Shown here: piece by piece, positions 6,710 through 9,749 of the stretch | Numbering within the stretch: the first letter of the stretch is position 1 | Layout of the letters: every line of letters starts with the position of its first letter | Origin: CAZEVY01 sp964515555 | GTDB lineage: Bacteria; Acidobacteriota; Terriglobia; Bryobacterales; Bryobacteraceae | Reading direction: 5' to 3' | Length of the DNA stretch: 9,749 bases | NCBI GenBank assembly: GCA_964515555.1 | Contig: CAZEVY010000146.1 | Coordinates: 1-9,749, forward strand | Notes under the pieces: generated by a model | Databases searched by the model: none | Told to the model about the DNA's origin: nothing | Seen by the model: only the letters and a program-made list of their open reading frames with translations | Made by a program: the position numbers and the translations under genes

Positions 6710-7746
6710 CGGCGCAGCCCTCGATGAAGACGACCGCGGCCCCCGGTCCCCGCAGCGTCCTCACCGCGCTCAACCAGGGCCTGCACGCCGCCATGGAGCG
6801 CGACCCCGCCGTCATCCTGCTCGGCGAAGACATCCTCGACCCCTACGGCGGCGCCTTCAAAGTCACGCGCGGCCTCTCGACGCGATTCCCCGACCGCGTC
6901 CTCACGACGCCGATCGCCGAGGGCGCCATCACCGGCGTCGCCGCCGGCATGGCGATGCGCGGCCTGCGGCCTGTCGTCGAAATCATGTTCGGCGATTTCC
7001 TCACTCTCGCCTTCGACCAGATCGTCAACCACGCCTGCAAATTCCGCTGGATGTACAACCGCCAGGTGCGCGTGCCGATGGTGATCCGCACGCCCATGGG
7101 CGGACGCCGCGGCTACGGGCCGACGCACAGCCAGTCGCTGGAAAAGTATTTCCTCGGCGTGCCGGGGCTGCGCGTCGTCGCGCCCAACACCATCGACGAC
7201 CCCGCCGCGCTTCTCGAGCGTTCCATCCGCGACACCGCCGATCCGCTGCTGTTCGTCGAGCACAAGCTGCTGTACACGTGCGAGGTGCGCGACGTCGCAC
7301 GCCTCGCCGGGCTGGAGATTCGCCGCGGCGCGCGCGGGACGATTCAGGCCCGGCTCGCCGGCGCGCCCGCGCCCTCGGTGACCATCGCCTGCTACGGCTA
7401 TATGTCGGAGCTGGCGCTCGAGGCCATGACGCGCCTGGCGATGGAGCGCGAGGTTTTCGCCGAAGCCGTCGTCTTCACCGAGCTCGCGCCGCTCGACGCC
7501 GCGCCGCTGCTCGATTCGGTCTCGCGCACGCGGCGGCTGGTGGTTGCCGAGGAAGGCACGGGATCGCTCGGATGGGGCGCCGAAATCGCCGCCGTCGCCG
7601 CCGAGAGACTGGGCGCGCGGCAGGGCCTCGCCATCCGTCGCGTGGCGGCGCGCGACGCCGTGATTCCCTCCACGCGACCGCTCGAGGACGCGGTACTGCC
7701 GGGCGCCGGCGATATCGTCGAGGCCGCGCTCGCGGCGGGAGGATGA
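6706..7746 (+). CDS. Thiamine-diphosphate 2-oxoacid dehydrogenase E1, beta subunit
   Basis: A 346-residue transketolase-like beta subunit that completes the E1 heterotetramer with the alpha subunit just upstream. The start is the ATG in the 4-bp ATGA overlap; the frame is open further upstream only because of high GC, with no conserved sequence there. Domain order is normal: LGEDILDPYGGAFKVTRGL, then TPIAEGAITGVAAGMA with Glu72, the residue expected to activate the thiamine pyrimidine ring. Next come GDFLTLAFDQIVNHACKF, RTPMGGRRGYGPTHSQSLE with His141 of the THSQS active-site motif, and PGLRVVAPNTIDDPAALL. The C-terminal swivel domain follows, with TIACYGYM and VVAEEGTGSLGWGAEIAA. All expected catalytic positions are present. 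Its stop codon lies four bases before the next start, and the Shine-Dalgarno sequence for that next gene is inside its last codons. The genes are therefore tightly linked in one operon. Confidence 0.94.
   Translation: MTAQPSMKTTAAPGPRSVLTALNQGLHAAMERDPAVILLGEDILDPYGGAFKVTRGLSTRFPDRVLTTPIAEGAITGVAAGMAMRGLRPVVEIMFGDFLTLAFDQIVNHACKFRWMYNRQVRVPMVIRTPMGGRRGYGPTHSQSLEKYFLGVPGLRVVAPNTIDDPAALLERSIRDTADPLLFVEHKLLYTCEVRDVARLAGLEIRRGARGTIQARLAGAPAPSVTIACYGYMSELALEAMTRLAMEREVFAEAVVFTELAPLDAAPLLDSVSRTRRLVVAEEGTGSLGWGAEIAAVAAERLGARQGLAIRRVAARDAVIPSTRPLEDAVLPGAGDIVEAALAAGG
7738..7742 (+). promoter_or_regulatory. Strong ribosome binding site for the lipoyl-acyltransferase fusion
   Basis: GGAGG, eight bases before the ATG at 7751 and inside the last codons of the E1 beta gene. 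It is the best Shine-Dalgarno match in the operon and selects ATG 7751 over the out-of-frame ATG at 7743. Confidence 0.7.
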
Positions 7747-7750
7747 TCGC

Positions 7751-8827
7751 ATGCTGGTGGAAGTCATCACGCGCGTCGAGGCCCCGCTGCTCAGCGTCAA
7801 CGAACCCGAGGCGCAGGTGGCCGAGGTGTGCGTCCAGGTGGGCGCCCGCGTGCGTCCGGGCGACCTGCTCTGTGTGCTGACCACCACCAAGGCGTCCTTC
7901 GACGTCCAGGCCGAGGCCGAAGGCTACGTACATCGCGTGCTGATCGCGCGCGGCGGACAGGTCACCGCCGGCGCCGCGATGTTCGAGATCGGCGCCGCGC
8001 CGCCGGAGGCGTCGCGAGGCCCTGAGGCGCCGCCCGCCGAAGAGCCGGTCCCGCCCGGACTGCGTATCACGCAGCCGGCCCTCAAGCTGGCGCGCGAGAT
8101 GGGACTGCGCCTGGCCGACCTGCCGCGCGAGGCCCTGATCACCGAGGCTTATCTGCGCGAGCGCCGCGACGGCCCCGCGCTCGACTGCCGACTGGACGCG
8201 AGCGCGGTGGCGATTCTCGGCGCCGGCGGCCACGCGAAGATGGTGATCGACGTTCTGCGCCAGCAGGCGGCGTTGCGCGTCATCGGTGTGGTGGCCGCCC
8301 CCCCGCCCGCCTTCGCCGACCTGCTCGGCGTTCCCGTGCTGGGCGGATCGGACCGCCTGACGCCGCTTTACGAGGACGGGCTGCGCCTCGCGATCGTCGG
8401 CATCGGCGCACTCGCGCGCCCGCGGCTGCGGGTGGAGAAGTTCGCCGAGCTGGCGCGCATCGGACTGGGATTTCCGGCCGTGGTGCACCCGCGGGCCATC
8501 GTCGAGCCCAGCGCGGCGCTGGCGGCGGGCGTGCAGGTATTCTCGGGCGCGATGATCGGCGCGGCGGCGAAGGTGGAGTTCGGCGCCATCGTCAACACCG
8601 GCGCCATCGTCTCGCACGACTGCATCGTCGGCGAATTCGCGCACCTCACGCCGGGCGTGGTGCTGGCGGGCGATGTGCGCGTCGGCCGCGGCGCGCTGGT
8701 CGGGATGGGCGTACTGGTGAACGTCGGGGTGAGGATCGGCGCCTGGGCGAAGATCGGCAACGGCGCGCGGATTCACGGCGACGTGCCCGAGAACGGGATC
8801 GTGCAGGCCGGCGCGGACTGGCCCTGA
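7751..8827 (+). CDS. Lipoyl domain - subunit-binding-like segment - PglD/NeuD-type acyltransferase fusion
   Basis: A 358-residue protein with E2-like front parts and an unexpected back part. Residues 1-78 form a lipoyl/biotinyl domain: PGDLLCVLTTTKASFDVQAE with the probable lipoylation site Lys47, then an EGYV turn. An Ala/Pro/Glu-rich linker follows (about 80-103), typical of swinging arms. Residues 105-139 (RITQPALKLAREMGLRLADL then ITEAYLRE) resemble the peripheral subunit-binding domain of E2 proteins but lack the usual GTGxGGR loop. Residues 152-355 are a PglD/NeuD-type acyltransferase: a nucleotide-sugar-binding half starting AILGAGGHAKMVIDVL (GAGGHAK at 157-163), then a left-handed beta-helix of hexapeptide repeats with the catalytic motif VSHDCIVGEF and His289. 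The normal E2 CAT domain (HxxxDG) is absent. Encoded four bases after E1 beta with a strong GGAGG site, it is the obvious acyl acceptor for this E1. Domain calls are strong; direct transfer from lipoate to a sugar amine is inferred. Confidence 0.88.
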   Translation: MLVEVITRVEAPLLSVNEPEAQVAEVCVQVGARVRPGDLLCVLTTTKASFDVQAEAEGYVHRVLIARGGQVTAGAAMFEIGAAPPEASRGPEAPPAEEPVPPGLRITQPALKLAREMGLRLADLPREALITEAYLRERRDGPALDCRLDASAVAILGAGGHAKMVIDVLRQQAALRVIGVVAAPPPAFADLLGVPVLGGSDRLTPLYEDGLRLAIVGIGALARPRLRVEKFAELARIGLGFPAVVHPRAIVEPSAALAAGVQVFSGAMIGAAAKVEFGAIVNTGAIVSHDCIVGEFAHLTPGVVLAGDVRVGRGALVGMGVLVNVGVRIGAWAKIGNGARIHGDVPENGIVQAGADWP

Positions 8828-8845
8828 CGAACACGGCGATCGCCA

Positions 8846-8862
8846 CCGGCGCTCCTCGCCGG
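8846..8862. terminator. Small hairpin after the E1/acyltransferase operon
   Basis: A perfect 6-bp inverted repeat (CCGGCG / CGCCGG) with a 5-base CTCCT loop lies 19 bp after the stop of the fusion gene and 19 bp before the next ATG. No U-run follows (CTCTTG), so it is a weak terminator candidate at best and could be chance in GC-rich DNA. Confidence 0.25.
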
Positions 8863-8881
8863 CTCTTGCGACAATGCCCAC

Positions 8882-9749
8882 ATGTCCGACGACCTCTGGG
8901 CCCTCGCCGACCTCTGCACTCCCTGGTGCCTCCACGTCGCCGCCACGCTCCGCATCGCCGAGCGCATCCGGGACGGCGTCACCGGAATCGATAAACTCGC
9001 CGAGGCCGCCGGCTGCGACGCCGAAGTCCTGCACTGCGTCCTCGGACACCTCGCGAGCAAGGGCGTCTTCGAAGAGCCCTCGCCCGGCCGATTCGTCCTC
9101 AACGACGCCGCCCGCGGACTCCTCGACCCCGGCCTGCGCCTCGGTCTCGATCTCAACGGCGTCGGCGGCCGCATGGCGCGCGCCTGGGCGACTCTGCCCG
9201 GCTATGTCCGCACCGGCGCGCCCGCCTACCACGAGATCTTCGGACGTCCCTGGTGGGAGGACCTGCAGGCGAACCCGCACATCGGCGCGGCCTTCGACGA
9301 GCTGATGGGGCCTCTCGGCCACGGCCTCCCCAGCGCGGACATTGGGATCGAAGGAGGCTGGGAGACCATCCGCACCGTTGTCGACGTCGGCGGCGGCACC
9401 GGGGCCATGCTCGCCGAAATCCTCCGCGCCCACCCCGGCGTCCGCGGCACGCTGGTCGACCTGCCCGCCACCGTGGCGCGCGTGCCGCGCGAATACTTGG
9501 CCGATGGCCGGTTCACGACGGTGGGCCGGAGCTTCTTCGATCCCTTGCCCGTCGGCGCCGACCTCTATGTGCTCCGCGGCGTCATCAACGACTGGCCGGA
9601 TCGCGAGGCCGCCGCCATCCTGCGACGATGCGCCGAGGCGGCGCACCCCTCCGGCCGCGTGCTGGTGTTGAAGGGCGTCGCGCCGGACGGCTCGCCCAAG
9701 CGCCTCACGATCGAGATGGTGCTCTGCGGCGGCAGGCACAGAACGCTCT
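8882..9749 (+). CDS. SAM-dependent O-methyltransferase (PF00891 type), 3' end outside window
   Basis: At least 289 residues are encoded with no stop before the window edge; the family is usually about 330-350 residues, so perhaps 40-60 are missing. The N-terminal 90 residues form the winged-helix dimerisation domain of the family (LWALADLCTPWCLHVAATLR, GIDKLAEAAGCDAEVLHCVL, a hinge PSPGRFVLNDAARGLL). The SAM-binding domain has VVDVGGGTGAMLAEILRAHP with the glycine loop at 168-174, TLVDLPATV, and GRSFFDPLPVGADLYVL. The usual catalytic position (LHDW in most members) reads INDWPD here, with Asn236 in place of histidine. It ends near the family's typical late block (EMVLCGG then a basic stretch). 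The start ATG has no Shine-Dalgarno sequence but follows a GACAAT box whose expected start point coincides with the ATG. The substrate is unknown; family members methylate phenols, polyketides and other small molecules. Confidence 0.85.
   Translation, partial: MSDDLWALADLCTPWCLHVAATLRIAERIRDGVTGIDKLAEAAGCDAEVLHCVLGHLASKGVFEEPSPGRFVLNDAARGLLDPGLRLGLDLNGVGGRMARAWATLPGYVRTGAPAYHEIFGRPWWEDLQANPHIGAAFDELMGPLGHGLPSADIGIEGGWETIRTVVDVGGGTGAMLAEILRAHPGVRGTLVDLPATVARVPREYLADGRFTTVGRSFFDPLPVGADLYVLRGVINDWPDREAAAILRRCAEAAHPSGRVLVLKGVAPDGSPKRLTIEMVLCGGRHRTL

Noticed and set aside
6589..7890. A 433-residue minus-strand open frame
   Set aside because: It is antisense to E1 beta, with low-complexity Arg/Gly/Asp/His content and no motif.
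7475..9739. A 754-residue open frame on the minus strand
   Set aside because: It lies opposite three well-identified genes, its composition is Ala/Arg/Gly/Asp-rich without any recognisable domain, and long antisense frames are expected where third positions are nearly all G/C.

Overview
The window looks like a high-GC bacterial chromosome. It is most likely Acidobacteriota, possibly close to Bryobacter/Solibacter. This is an inference from the GC-rich codon use, the style of the MiaB protein, and the large Tat-exported esterase typical of that group; no marker settles it.

Layout, left to right. (1) 1-~980 is a graveyard of mobile DNA on the minus strand. It holds a frameshifted N-terminal part of an IS256/mutator-type transposase, joined directly to the frame-broken C-terminal maturase end of a group II intron protein, followed by a 33-nt remnant of intron domain V. 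A 23-bp imperfect direct repeat (20/23 identical) brackets this block. (2) 1011-3476 encodes a Tat-exported protein with two alpha/beta-hydrolase domains. The first resembles glucuronoyl esterases (CE15) and keeps a plausible Ser-Glu-His set; the second appears to have lost its nucleophile serine. (3) 3680-4182 is a BrnT-like toxin gene with an overlapping antitoxin gene. The toxin's C-terminus seems shortened by a one-base slip. (4) 4263-5576 is miaB, a core tRNA-modification gene, with a -10-like box just upstream and almost no leader. (5) 5696-8827 is a tight three-gene operon and the most interesting part. It encodes the alpha and beta subunits of a thiamine-diphosphate 2-oxoacid dehydrogenase (E1), then one protein in which a lipoyl domain and a short E3/E1-binding-like segment are fused to a PglD/NeuD-type left-handed beta-helix sugar acyltransferase, in place of the normal E2 catalytic domain. 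(6) 8882 to the window edge is an O-methyltransferase of the PF00891 type, cut off by the end of the window.

How the operon may work (inference): E1 decarboxylates a 2-oxoacid and loads the acyl group onto the lipoyl arm. Instead of handing it to CoA through a CAT-type E2 domain, the arm could deliver it directly to the beta-helix acyltransferase, which would acylate an amino sugar or similar amine. That would couple 2-oxoacid oxidation directly to acylation of a glycan precursor. No E3 (dihydrolipoamide dehydrogenase) is visible here, so it would have to come from elsewhere.

Base composition differs between halves. The left ~4.2 kb (mobile relics, esterase, toxin-antitoxin pair) uses more mixed codons, while miaB and the E1 operon are strongly GC-biased at third positions. 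This suggests the left part is a more recently acquired or less adapted accessory segment.
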